This document shows, in pieces, positions 1 through 6,498 of a stretch of 7,625 nt of DNA. Numbering within the stretch: position 1 is the first letter of the stretch; each line of letters opens with the position of its first letter. A program made the position numbers and the translations under genes. This DNA comes from Candidatus Pacearchaeota archaeon CG10_big_fil_rev_8_21_14_0_10_35_13 (GTDB taxonomy: Archaea > Nanobdellota > Nanobdellia > Pacearchaeales > GW2011-AR1), in the NCBI GenBank assembly GCA_002763035.1, contig PFDC01000175.1:1-7625 (forward strand), given 5' to 3'. The notes under the pieces are model-generated. The model was given only the letters and a program-made list of their open reading frames with translations, searched no databases and had not been told where the DNA came from.

Positions 1-325
1 TTGAAAGGTTTTCACTGAATATTCTTGAAAGTTCATCTACAAATTTTTTCTCTTTTATATTGAAAAAGAATCTAATTCTATAATGGCCTGTTTTTTTGTC
101 ATAATAAAAATTTCCATCACCTGCAAAAAGTCCAATAAACTCACCTATAAAAGATTCCTCCTTTGGCATGTTAATCCTTCTCATAGTTTTTCCCTTGACC
201 TCCCTGTAATATTTATAAATTGTTGATTTATTCATTTTCATAATCCTGCTTATCTCGTTGAGACTTCTATTCTTCTTAATAAATAACTTAATTTCATTAA
301 CACTCTTTTCTGATAGCTTTCTCAT
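1..325 (-). CDS. HTH + LAGLIDADG homing-endonuclease-like protein, N-terminal part (gene continues past left edge)
   Basis: The open frame starts at ATG 325-323 on the minus strand and runs without a stop to base 1, giving about 108 residues; the C-terminus is off the window. Residues ~1-45 are basic and look like a helix-turn-helix of the resolvase/Sigma-70 region 4 type (segment around SLNEISRIMKMNKSTIYKYY). Residues ~57-75 carry a LAGLIDADG-type helix (FIGEFIGLFAGDGNF) followed by a Tyr/Arg-rich beta strand, as in LAGLIDADG endonucleases and related WhiA/homing proteins. Such proteins cut a DNA target and spread an intron, intein or free-standing gene. A TATA box 25 nt upstream supports this start and a leaderless mRNA. 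All nine Arg codons are AGA/AGG with no CGN, unlike the CGT-rich core genes, which fits a separate origin. Only one LAGLIDADG copy is visible, so whether the protein is active or single- or double-motif is unknown. Confidence 0.75.
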   Translation of the reverse strand, partial: MRKLSEKSVNEIKLFIKKNRSLNEISRIMKMNKSTIYKYYREVKGKTMRRINMPKEESFIGEFIGLFAGDGNFYYDKKTGHYRIRFFFNIKEKKFVDELSRIFSENLS

Positions 326-346
326 AATATTAATAGGCTGTAGGGC

Positions 347-354
347 TATATAAA
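347..354 (-). promoter_or_regulatory. TATA box of the homing-endonuclease-like gene
   Basis: TTTATATA on the minus strand, centre 25.5 nt from the first base of the ATG at 325. This is the spacing expected for transcription starting at the start codon (leaderless). The box overlaps the position expected for the anticodon-stem 3' strand of the tRNA half on the other strand. Confidence 0.65.
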
Positions 355-385
355 GTTAGCCCGGGTTCGAATCCCGGTCGGTGCA
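352..385 (+). tRNA. 3' half of a tRNA gene, probably tRNA-Gly; 5' half not in window
   Basis: Bases 361-377 form a perfect T-arm: stem CCGGG/CCCGG around the loop TTCGAAT. They are followed by a 7-nt acceptor 3' strand TCGGTGC (378-384) and discriminator A385. Bases 357-360 (TAGC) would be a 4-nt variable loop and 352-356 (AAAGT) the 3' strand of an anticodon stem. The matching 5' acceptor strand (GCACCGA or a wobble variant) is not found next to it or in any stretch I inspected. The acceptor and T-arm sequence resembles archaeal and eukaryotic tRNA-Gly, so Gly is my best guess. Immediately upstream lies a minus-strand homing-endonuclease-like gene. The half could be the 3' exon of an intron-interrupted tRNA, an att-type tRNA fragment left by an integrated element, or a split-tRNA 3' half. 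The T-rich run right after it suggests the original tRNA terminator is still in place. Confidence 0.7.
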
Positions 386-395
386 TTCTTTTTTT
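386..395 (+). terminator. Poly-T terminator after the tRNA half
   Basis: TTCTTTTTTT follows the discriminator base directly. Archaeal RNA polymerase terminates on such T-runs without needing a hairpin. The same ten bases follow the GT2 gene stop at 7418-7427. Confidence 0.55.
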
Positions 396-566
396 ATAAT
401 CCTATTAATCTGTGGGTAATAAACGTCTGGTGGTATTATTAATTGTAAATTCTTGTTGGTTTACGTGAATAATAGTGGTAGTGTTGAGTGTTATTGGTAT
501 TGTGGTATTTATCTTTGTTTCTTAATCGTTTTACTTTCCCTTCTTAATTTTTTCTTCATCGTTAGA
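396..566. other. Non-coding T-rich gap between the tRNA half and the secF promoter
   Basis: No frame here gives a supported gene. The longest hydrophobic mini-frame (475-525, 16 codons) has no TATA box at the spacing used by the other genes. The only structure noted is CCTATTAAT at 401-409, the inverted partner of 329-337. No tRNA 5' half (GCACC-type start) is present. Confidence 0.5.
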
Positions 567-573
567 TTTAAAA
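567..573 (+). promoter_or_regulatory. Probable TATA box of the secF-secD operon
   Basis: TTTAAAA centred about 33 nt upstream of the secF ATG. Initiation 25-26 nt downstream would leave a leader of roughly 7 nt, slightly longer than for the other promoters here. No box sits at the strict leaderless spacing, and an in-frame TAA at 597-599 excludes an earlier start. Confidence 0.45.
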
Positions 574-602
574 CCTATTACTAATTAGTTGTTTTGTAAA
601 AT

Positions 603-1487
603 ATGGCGTTAAGAGAGCGAGTGTTAAAGTTTCATGATAAGTATTATAAGCATTTGTTATTCGTAATGATAGCTCTGTTGGTTGTTTCTTTAGGTTACTT
701 ATTTGTTTTTTATAGTAATAATGGTGATGTTATTAATAAGGATATTAGTCTTACGGGTGGTACTTCTATTACTATTGATTTTCCTACTGATATCGTTGCT
801 CTTAAGGTTTTCTTAACTAATAATTTTGATGAGTTTTCTATTAGGGAGATTTCTGATTTGCGTACTGGTCAGGAGATTGCTTTCATTGTTGAGGTTCGTG
901 AGTCTCCTGAGGTTATACTTCCTTTACTTGAGGATTATCTCGGTGTTTCTCTTGATGATACTAATAGTAGTGTGGAGTTTACGGGTTCTTCTCTTGGTGA
1001 GGGTTTTTATAATCAGTTGAGGATTGCTATCATTATTGCTTTTATTCTTATGTCGCTTGTTGTGTTCTTTATCTTCAAAACTTTTGTTCCTAGCATGGCA
1101 GTAGTTCTTTCGGCGTTTGCCGATATTGTTATGACTGTTGCAGTTGTTGATTTTCTTGGTATTTCTGTTTCTAGTGCCGGTATTGTTGCTTTCCTAATGC
1201 TTATTGGTTATAGTGTTGATTCTGATATTCTTCTTACCACTAAGATTCTTAAGAGTCGTGAGGGTAGTGTTAATCGTCGTTTGTTTGATGCTTTCAAGAC
1301 TGGTATTACTATGACCCTTACTTCTTTGGTTGCGGTAGTTATTTCTTTGCTTGTTGTATCAACGTTCTCTGAGGTTCTTACTCAAATATTTACTGTTGTT
1401 TTTATTGGTTTATTAATTGATATTCCTAATACTTGGATTAGTAATGCTTCAATAATTAAATGGTACGCTAAGAAGAAGGGTCTTTAA
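603..1487 (+). CDS. secF: Protein translocation / membrane-insertion subunit SecF
   Basis: This 294-residue protein has the normal length and topology of archaeal SecF. TM1 is at ~18-37, an extracytoplasmic domain at ~40-133, and five more membrane helices at ~137-158, 163-183, 188-209, 233-253 and 260-280. Family signatures are visible: LTGGTSI (50-56) after TM1, GYSVDSDIL (202-210) with two Asp residues in TM4, and DIPNTWISNA (273-282) near the end. SecF pairs with SecD to assist Sec-dependent export after SecYE; in bacteria the pair uses the proton gradient, while archaea lack SecA and the exact role is less clear. The ATG at 603 is the first start after an in-frame stop. The stop codon abuts the secD start, so the two genes are one operon in the archaeal order F then D. 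Confidence 0.95.
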   Translation: MALRERVLKFHDKYYKHLLFVMIALLVVSLGYLFVFYSNNGDVINKDISLTGGTSITIDFPTDIVALKVFLTNNFDEFSIREISDLRTGQEIAFIVEVRESPEVILPLLEDYLGVSLDDTNSSVEFTGSSLGEGFYNQLRIAIIIAFILMSLVVFFIFKTFVPSMAVVLSAFADIVMTVAVVDFLGISVSSAGIVAFLMLIGYSVDSDILLTTKILKSREGSVNRRLFDAFKTGITMTLTSLVAVVISLLVVSTFSEVLTQIFTVVFIGLLIDIPNTWISNASIIKWYAKKKGL

Positions 1488-3020
1488 ATGGCTAAATTAA
1501 CTCTTAAGATTTGGGTTTTGATTATTGCTTTATTATTCTCTTTGTTGGCTATTAGTCCTAGTTTTCAGAGTGGTGTTCTTATTAAGAGTGTTGAGAAGAA
1601 TTCTACTGCTTTTGATGTTGGTTTGAGGAAGGGTATGGTTATTAATTCTATCAATGGTCAACCTGTTAGTGATATTAGTGGTTATTCTAATATTATCAAT
1701 GGTTTATTCTTGTCTGATGATTCTGATGTTAAAGTTCTTATTAGTACTGATAAGGGTGACTTTGTTGCTTTTTCTAATCGCCCTTTGAATATTACTGTTG
1801 GTAATACTCCTCATACTAAGATTAAGACTGGTCTTGATTTGCAGGGTGGTGCTCGTGCTCTTGTTAAGCCCGAGGTGGAGATTACTTCTCAACAGCTTGA
1901 TGATTTGATTGCTGTTACTAATAATCGTCTTAATGTTTTTGGTATTAGTGATGTTAATATTCGTGCAGTTTCTGATCTTTCTGGTAATAAGTTCATGCTT
2001 GTGGAAGTTGCTGGTGCTACTCCTTCTGATATTCGTGAGTTGATTGCTAAGCAGGGTAAGTTTGAGGCTAAGATTGGTAATGATACTGTATTTGTTGGTG
2101 GTAGCAGGGATATTACTAATGTCTGCCGTTTTGATGCTACTTGTTCTGGTATTCGTACTTGTCAGCAGTCATCACAGGATTCTTACTTTTGTCAGTTCTC
2201 TTTTGCTGTTTATCTTTCTCAGGCTGCTGCTGAGAAACATGCAGATATTACTTCTAAGTTAGGTGTTAATGTTACTGGTACTGGCAGGTATCTTGACAAA
2301 TCTTTAGATTTGTTGGTTGATGATAATCTTCTTGATTCTTTGTTAATTAGTGAGGGCTTGAAGGGCCAGGTAACTACTCAGATTAGTGTTCAGGGTTCCG
2401 GTACTGGTGCCACTCAGGAAGAAGCTTTCGATAGTGCTATGGCTAATATGAATAAGTTACAAACTGTCCTTATTACTGGTAGTCTTCCTTTCAAGTTAGA
2501 AATTGTCAAGCTTGATACTATCTCTCCTGCTCTTGGTGGTAAGTTTACTAATTATATTTTGCTTGCTGGTTTATTATCTGTTCTTGGTGTTTCATTAATT
2601 GTTCTTCTTCGTTATAGGAGTATTAAGTATTCTTTAGCATTAATTCTTACTAGTTTTTCTGAAGTATTTATTATTATTGGTGTTGCAGCATTTATTAACT
2701 GGAGTCTTGATCTTGCGAGTATTGCTGGTATTTTGATAGTTATTGGTACTGGTATCGACCAACAAATAATTATTCTTGATGAGTCTCGTGGTAGTAAGGG
2801 TGGCAGTAATTTTGGTTTCGTTGAGCGTTTGAAGAGGGCTTGGTTCATAATTATTGGTGCTTACTTTACTGCTCTTGCTTCATTAATTCCTTTGTATTGG
2901 GCTGGTGCTGGTTTGCTTAGAGGTTTTGCTTTCACTTCAATCTTGGGTGTTACTATAGGCTTCCTTATTACTAGGCCTGCATTTGCTGATATTATCAAGA
3001 AAATTAGTGGTAATTCTTAA
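1488..3020 (+). CDS. secD: Protein translocation subunit SecD, with N-terminal PDZ-like domain
   Basis: 510 residues. TM1 is at ~7-24. Residues ~28-97 look like a PDZ domain (GVLIKSVEKNSTAFDVGLRKGMVINSINGQPV), which bacterial SecD lacks. The SecD hallmark GLDLQGG is at 115-121, followed by the extracytoplasmic P1-type region to ~350, which contains a Cys-rich patch (C213, C219, C225, C235). LPF...ISPALGG (333-351) leads into five membrane helices (~354-375, 380-401, 407-430, 450-472, 478-500). GTGIDQQIIILDE (420-432) in TM4 holds Asp424, which sits where bacterial SecDF has its functional aspartate. It partners SecF encoded immediately upstream (0-bp gap). A weak purine-rich Shine-Dalgarno-like stretch lies at 1472-1480, inside the end of secF, and suits re-initiation. 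Its stop overlaps the next start by one base (TAATG). Confidence 0.95.
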   Translation: MAKLTLKIWVLIIALLFSLLAISPSFQSGVLIKSVEKNSTAFDVGLRKGMVINSINGQPVSDISGYSNIINGLFLSDDSDVKVLISTDKGDFVAFSNRPLNITVGNTPHTKIKTGLDLQGGARALVKPEVEITSQQLDDLIAVTNNRLNVFGISDVNIRAVSDLSGNKFMLVEVAGATPSDIRELIAKQGKFEAKIGNDTVFVGGSRDITNVCRFDATCSGIRTCQQSSQDSYFCQFSFAVYLSQAAAEKHADITSKLGVNVTGTGRYLDKSLDLLVDDNLLDSLLISEGLKGQVTTQISVQGSGTGATQEEAFDSAMANMNKLQTVLITGSLPFKLEIVKLDTISPALGGKFTNYILLAGLLSVLGVSLIVLLRYRSIKYSLALILTSFSEVFIIIGVAAFINWSLDLASIAGILIVIGTGIDQQIIILDESRGSKGGSNFGFVERLKRAWFIIIGAYFTALASLIPLYWAGAGLLRGFAFTSILGVTIGFLITRPAFADIIKKISGNS

Positions 3021-3478
3021 TGCTTCCTAGGTATCATATTATCTATGGTTTCTTCTTTTCTTTGTTATTATTGCTTTTATTTCCTCAGTTGTCTCCTCTT
3101 GATGGTTTGATTATTCTCCTTTCTACTATTCTTATTGATTTTGATCATTATTTGGTCGGGGTTTTCCGTAATAAAAATCTCAGTCTTAGTAAGGCTTTCA
3201 AAATGTTTGATTACATGCGTGAGCATTATGGTCTTAATCATCGGAGGGATATTAAGACTCCGATAATGTTCCTTCACCTTGGTGAGGTCCAATTATTGCT
3301 TTTATTTCTCTCATTTTTTTATACTCCATTATTCTTAGTTCTTATTGGTTTCTTATTTCATTTGTTATTGGATTTTATTGAGGCTGTGAGGCTTGGTGTT
3401 ATTCCTCAGCGTGACTACTTTCTTATTCAGAGAGTTATTCGTAAATTGTTCTTTGTTGATAATTATAAGTATATTTAA
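3020..3478 (+). CDS. Small polytopic membrane protein, DUF457/YdjM-like metal-dependent hydrolase candidate
   Basis: 152 residues, mostly hydrophobic, with about four membrane helices (~7-22, 26-40, 86-104, 106-120) and a basic cytoplasmic-type loop between them. His/Asp pairs sit at the helix ends: H6; the cluster D40-F-D42-H43; H86 and E89 (FLHLGE); and H114 with D118 (HLLLD). This layout resembles the DUF457 family of membrane-bound metal-dependent hydrolases, but the match is by eye and the substrate is unknown. The ATG overlaps the secD stop by one base, so translation is probably coupled to secD. A role linked to the Sec machinery or membrane lipids is possible, but the operon position is the only support. 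The gene ends with TAA, followed by a weakly T-rich stretch. Confidence 0.75.
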   Translation: MLPRYHIIYGFFFSLLLLLLFPQLSPLDGLIILLSTILIDFDHYLVGVFRNKNLSLSKAFKMFDYMREHYGLNHRRDIKTPIMFLHLGEVQLLLLFLSFFYTPLFLVLIGFLFHLLLDFIEAVRLGVIPQRDYFLIQRVIRKLFFVDNYKYI

Positions 3479-3515
3479 CTACTCTTTCTAATGGTTGTTT
3501 CGTTTCACATAAAGG

Positions 3516-3523
3516 TTTTTAAA
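3516..3523 (+). promoter_or_regulatory. TATA box of the methyltransferase gene
   Basis: TTTTTAAA preceded by purines (AAAGG, BRE-like), centre 25.5 nt from the ATG at 3545. The transcript is predicted to start at the ATG. Confidence 0.65.
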
Positions 3524-3544
3524 TGACTATTCCTTTCGATTTTC

Positions 3545-4288
3545 ATGCCAGAAGTTGATCATAAGATGTATGAAAAGGTTGCTAAGTTTGATTCTACTCT
3601 TGTTGAGAACATGGAGATTCTTTCATCGATGGATAATTATTATGACTGGATTACTTCTTGGATGAGAAGGTTTTCTGGTAAGAGGATTCTTGATCTTGGT
3701 TGTGGTAATGGTAACCTCACAAATTTTTTTCGTGATAAGGAATTAGTCGTTGGTCTTGATTATTCTAAAGATTACATAAAGATTTTTGATGATCGTTTTA
3801 AGGGGGTGAAGAATTTTAGTTCGGCGCTTGTTGATGCTACTGACGAAAAGGCTATGCTTGCTCTTAAGAAGCTTAAGTTTGATACTGTTATTACTATGAA
3901 TGCTTTAGAGCATATTCCTAATGATCAGCCTGCTTTTGATAATGTTTATAAGTTGTTAGACAAGGGTGGCAGGTTTGTTATTGTTGTTCCGGCTTTTGGT
4001 TTTCTTTATTCTATTCTTGATTATGAAGGGGGACATTTTCGTCGTTACACTAAGAAGGAAATTGTTTTAAGGCTTAAGAAGGCTGGTTTTAAGGTTGAGA
4101 AAATCCATTATATGAATTTTGCTGGTGCTGCTGGTTGGTGGCTTATTCATAAAATGATGAAGAAGAGAATTTATTCTAAGGGCACTTTTGGCCTTTATAA
4201 TTCTTTAGTTCCTACGTTTAAGTTTTTTGAGAATCTTATTAAGCCTCCTGTTGGTCTTAGTGTTTTTGCTGTTGCTCGCAAGGTTTAA
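3545..4288 (+). CDS. Class I SAM-dependent methyltransferase
   Basis: 247 residues with a Rossmann-type methyltransferase core. Motif I ILDLGCGNG is at 48-56 (SAM glycine loop), and the acidic motif II is D72 in GLDYS, expected to bind the SAM ribose. VDAT at 96-99 probably contacts the adenine, motif IV is DTVITMNALEHI at 113-124, and GGRFVIVVP at 141-149 is a beta strand after the post-motif. The C-terminal third (~150-245) has aromatic, glycine-rich and basic segments (GGHFRRYTKKE, AGAAGWW) seen in methyltransferases that act on lipid- or sugar-linked substrates, and may touch the membrane. It has its own promoter and a T-run after the stop, so it is probably transcribed alone. Neighbouring GT39 and GT2 genes hint at modification of a glycan or lipid carrier; the acceptor cannot be read from the sequence. 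Confidence 0.85.
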   Translation: MPEVDHKMYEKVAKFDSTLVENMEILSSMDNYYDWITSWMRRFSGKRILDLGCGNGNLTNFFRDKELVVGLDYSKDYIKIFDDRFKGVKNFSSALVDATDEKAMLALKKLKFDTVITMNALEHIPNDQPAFDNVYKLLDKGGRFVIVVPAFGFLYSILDYEGGHFRRYTKKEIVLRLKKAGFKVEKIHYMNFAGAAGWWLIHKMMKKRIYSKGTFGLYNSLVPTFKFFENLIKPPVGLSVFAVARKV

Positions 4289-4295
4289 TTTTTTT
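4289..4295 (+). terminator. Poly-T terminator after the methyltransferase gene
   Basis: Seven T residues directly follow the TAA stop, as expected for archaeal intrinsic termination. The next TATA box starts only 8 nt further on. Confidence 0.45.
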
Positions 4296-4302
4296 AAGAA
4301 AG

Positions 4303-4310
4303 TTTATTAA
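4303..4310 (+). promoter_or_regulatory. TATA box of the GT39-type glycosyltransferase gene
   Basis: TTTATTAA preceded by purine-rich AAGAAAG (BRE-like). Its centre is 25.5 nt from the GTG at 4332. This favours GTG 4332 as a leaderless start over the in-frame ATG at 4344. Confidence 0.6.
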
Positions 4311-4331
4311 TGCTTTGTTATTCGGTATTTC

Positions 4332-6176
4332 GTGATAGTTATCATGGAAAATGGTGTTGTTGATGATAGTATTGTAAGAAAAGTTGAAGATTTTGATAAT
4401 GGTATTATTGGCAAGACTGTTGATTTTATTTTTAATAATAAACTGTTAGTATTGCTTGTCTTATTATTTCTTTTAGGTTTTTCTTTGAGGTTTATTGCTG
4501 CTGTTAATGTTGAGCCTAACGCTGATGAGATGGTTCATGGTTCTCAGGCTCCGGGGGTTATTTCCTCTGGGGTTATTGGTAGGGTTTGGCAGTCTATTAC
4601 TTGGTCTTACCTTACTGATATGTCAACAACGATTTTTGGTATTACTCTTTTAAGCACTCGCTTGTTGTCTTTGGTCCTTGGTTCATTAACAATTTTCTTA
4701 GTCTACCTTTTAGGATTAGAATTATTTGATAAGAAGTCTGCTATTATTGCTTCCTTTCTTATGGCTATTGCTTCATTCCATGTTCTTTATACTGTTATTG
4801 AGATGGATGTTCCGGCGATATTCTTCATCCTGTTATCCTCCTTAGTTTTCATTCGCAGATTAAAGCTTGATGGTAAGCTTTCATTATTATCTGCAGTGTT
4901 TATTGGTGTTGCGGCTCTCATTAAGACTCTTTCGTTATTCTTTGTTCTTCCCTTCCTTATTGGTTTTTGGGTTTATAATAAGAAAGTTTTTTCTCGTAGT
5001 TCAATGATTCAAATATTTAAGTTTGGTGTTATTATCTTCTTGTTATTTTCTCCAGTGTTTATTCATAATTATTTGTGGTTTAAGGATTCTGGGATGGTTG
5101 ACGCTTATTTCTCTCAGTATTTTAATGTTGGTAAGTCTCGTGAAGCTTTTGCTGGTATTCAGGGTATCAATCAAGGATTTAAGGTTGGTGAGTTACTGTC
5201 TGGTTCTTTTATAGCTATCAGCTTTCTTTGGAATTATGATCCTATTAATTTAGTTTTGGGTTTATTTGCTTTATTATTTTTTGTTTATCGTAAGAATAAG
5301 CATTCTTTATTCTTTTTATTATTCCAGATTATTCCTTTCTTCTTACTAGTTTATACCAATCGTTTACCTACCCATTTTTCTATCTTTGCTCCAGTGTTTG
5401 CTCTTTATGCTGGTGCTCTTATTAGTCGTTCTGATGACTATGTTAAGAGGACTTATGCTAATATTTCCAGGTATTTTTTGCCCGTGTTCATAGTTCTCTT
5501 GTTGATTATTGGTTCTTTTTATTTAGTCCCTTACCTTGGTAGTCGTAGTGCTGTTGGTGAGATTCGCAGTTTCGTTAATAATAATGCTGATGAGAATACT
5601 GTCATTGTTGTTGATGCTCGTACTTATCGTGGCAGAATTATGTGGGGTTTCATGGGTACTCATTATCTTGAATCATCATTCTTTCCTGATGTTCTTAATA
5701 TTAATCAGAATGCTACCCTTTCGGGTGTGCCTGCTAATAATTATAAACTTTTCTTTGTTGAGTGTGCTGTTGATGACTGTGGCTGGGGGACTATTGCTGA
5801 TCAACCAGATTTTAATTCTTCTACTGAATCATTAATTTCTCAGGTAATCCCTCAACTTCAATTAATTAAGACTATTAATGGGGGTGGTTCTCCTTACATA
5901 GATTCTGATGTTCCTTACTTTAGGGTTTATGGTGGGGCTATTTCCTTAACTCCTCAGGTTATTCAAGTTATTGATTCTACTCACAGTTTCTTTTTTTATC
6001 CTGCGTTCTATAATCCTAAGGATCAAATAATTGATTATTATGATGTTAACGGTTTTTTTGATAATCTTCTGTTATTGTTAGCTAAAATAATTATTTGGGC
6101 TTCGATAATTCTCTCGTTTGTTGGTATGTTCTTGGTTATTCGTTGGTCTCTTAAGAGCTTTAGAATTGTTGTTTAA
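4332..6176 (+). CDS. GT39/PMT-type integral-membrane glycosyltransferase (GT-C fold)
   Basis: 614 residues from GTG 4332, or 610 from ATG 4344; the promoter spacing favours GTG. A short acidic N-terminus precedes TM1 (~37-57). The first outer loop carries PNADEMVHG (62-70), whose Asp65-Glu66 matches the catalytic acidic position of GT-C enzymes in the PMT/ArnT class. R110 with LLSLVLGSLTIFLVYLLG (111-128) is the typical TM after the loop, and IEMDVPA (156-162) is the second conserved loop. About ten membrane helices follow in total, up to ~400. Residues ~402-575 form an extracytoplasmic domain with one Cys pair (C478, C483), then a last membrane helix at ~580-604. The family moves a sugar from a polyprenyl-phosphate donor to a protein or lipid on the outer face. 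The GT2 gene at 6719 is a candidate source of that donor. Sugar and acceptor are unknown. Confidence 0.85.
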   Translation: MIVIMENGVVDDSIVRKVEDFDNGIIGKTVDFIFNNKLLVLLVLLFLLGFSLRFIAAVNVEPNADEMVHGSQAPGVISSGVIGRVWQSITWSYLTDMSTTIFGITLLSTRLLSLVLGSLTIFLVYLLGLELFDKKSAIIASFLMAIASFHVLYTVIEMDVPAIFFILLSSLVFIRRLKLDGKLSLLSAVFIGVAALIKTLSLFFVLPFLIGFWVYNKKVFSRSSMIQIFKFGVIIFLLFSPVFIHNYLWFKDSGMVDAYFSQYFNVGKSREAFAGIQGINQGFKVGELLSGSFIAISFLWNYDPINLVLGLFALLFFVYRKNKHSLFFLLFQIIPFFLLVYTNRLPTHFSIFAPVFALYAGALISRSDDYVKRTYANISRYFLPVFIVLLLIIGSFYLVPYLGSRSAVGEIRSFVNNNADENTVIVVDARTYRGRIMWGFMGTHYLESSFFPDVLNINQNATLSGVPANNYKLFFVECAVDDCGWGTIADQPDFNSSTESLISQVIPQLQLIKTINGGGSPYIDSDVPYFRVYGGAISLTPQVIQVIDSTHSFFFYPAFYNPKDQIIDYYDVNGFFDNLLLLLAKIIIWASIILSFVGMFLVIRWSLKSFRIVV

Positions 6177-6196
6177 GCAAATTTCTTATAACAACA

Positions 6197-6204
6197 TTTT
6201 TATA
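6197..6204 (+). promoter_or_regulatory. TATA box of the ferredoxin gene
   Basis: TTTTTATA, centre 25.5 nt from the ATG at 6226, predicting a leaderless mRNA. Confidence 0.65.
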
Positions 6205-6225
6205 CTATTATTCTTATAGCTCTTC

Positions 6226-6498
6226 ATGGCAAAAGTTAAGGTCGGTGATAATTCTTTAGAAGTTTCTGATGGTGATTCTCTTAAGGAGTCTTGTGAGTCT
6301 CTCGGTGTGTTATTTGCTTGTGAGGAGGGCGTTTGTGGTACTTGTGAGGTGAAGGTTCTTAGTGGTGGTAATAATCTTACCCCCCCTACTGATGCTGAGA
6401 AGACCTTTGGTGTTGATATTAAGGGTGGTAAGAGGCTTGCTTGTCAGTGTTGTCTAAAGAAGGGTAATGTTGATTTAGAGTATAATCCTTACGGATAA
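6226..6498 (+). CDS. Plant-type [2Fe-2S] ferredoxin
   Basis: 90 residues, the normal length for a single-domain beta-grasp ferredoxin. The cluster ligands are clear: C32-x4-C37-x2-C40 in FACEEGVCGTC, and the fourth ligand in RLACQCC, most likely C73. LTPPTDAEK (51-59) between them is typical of the fold. The protein is an acidic, soluble one-electron carrier. Three extra cysteines (C23, C75, C76) stand out, two of them right beside the fourth ligand. It has its own promoter and sits between the two glycosyltransferase genes, with no reductase nearby, so its redox partner cannot be named. It could feed a radical or dehydrogenase reaction, but nothing in the window shows which. Confidence 0.92.
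   Translation: MAKVKVGDNSLEVSDGDSLKESCESLGVLFACEEGVCGTCEVKVLSGGNNLTPPTDAEKTFGVDIKGGKRLACQCCLKKGNVDLEYNPYG

Noticed and set aside
475..525. 16-codon hydrophobic mini-frame (GTG start) before secF
   Set aside because: Too short, no TATA box or ribosome site at the right distance, and the T-rich background easily gives hydrophobic codons.
386..602. Permuted tRNA (5' half placed after the 3' half)
   Set aside because: No GCACC-type 5' acceptor strand or D-arm follows the 3' half in this gap.
1704..1892. Antisense frames within secD (also 2612-2848) and within the 152-aa gene (3077-3292)
   Set aside because: Low-complexity shadows of T-rich coding sequence; no promoter, no recognisable domain.
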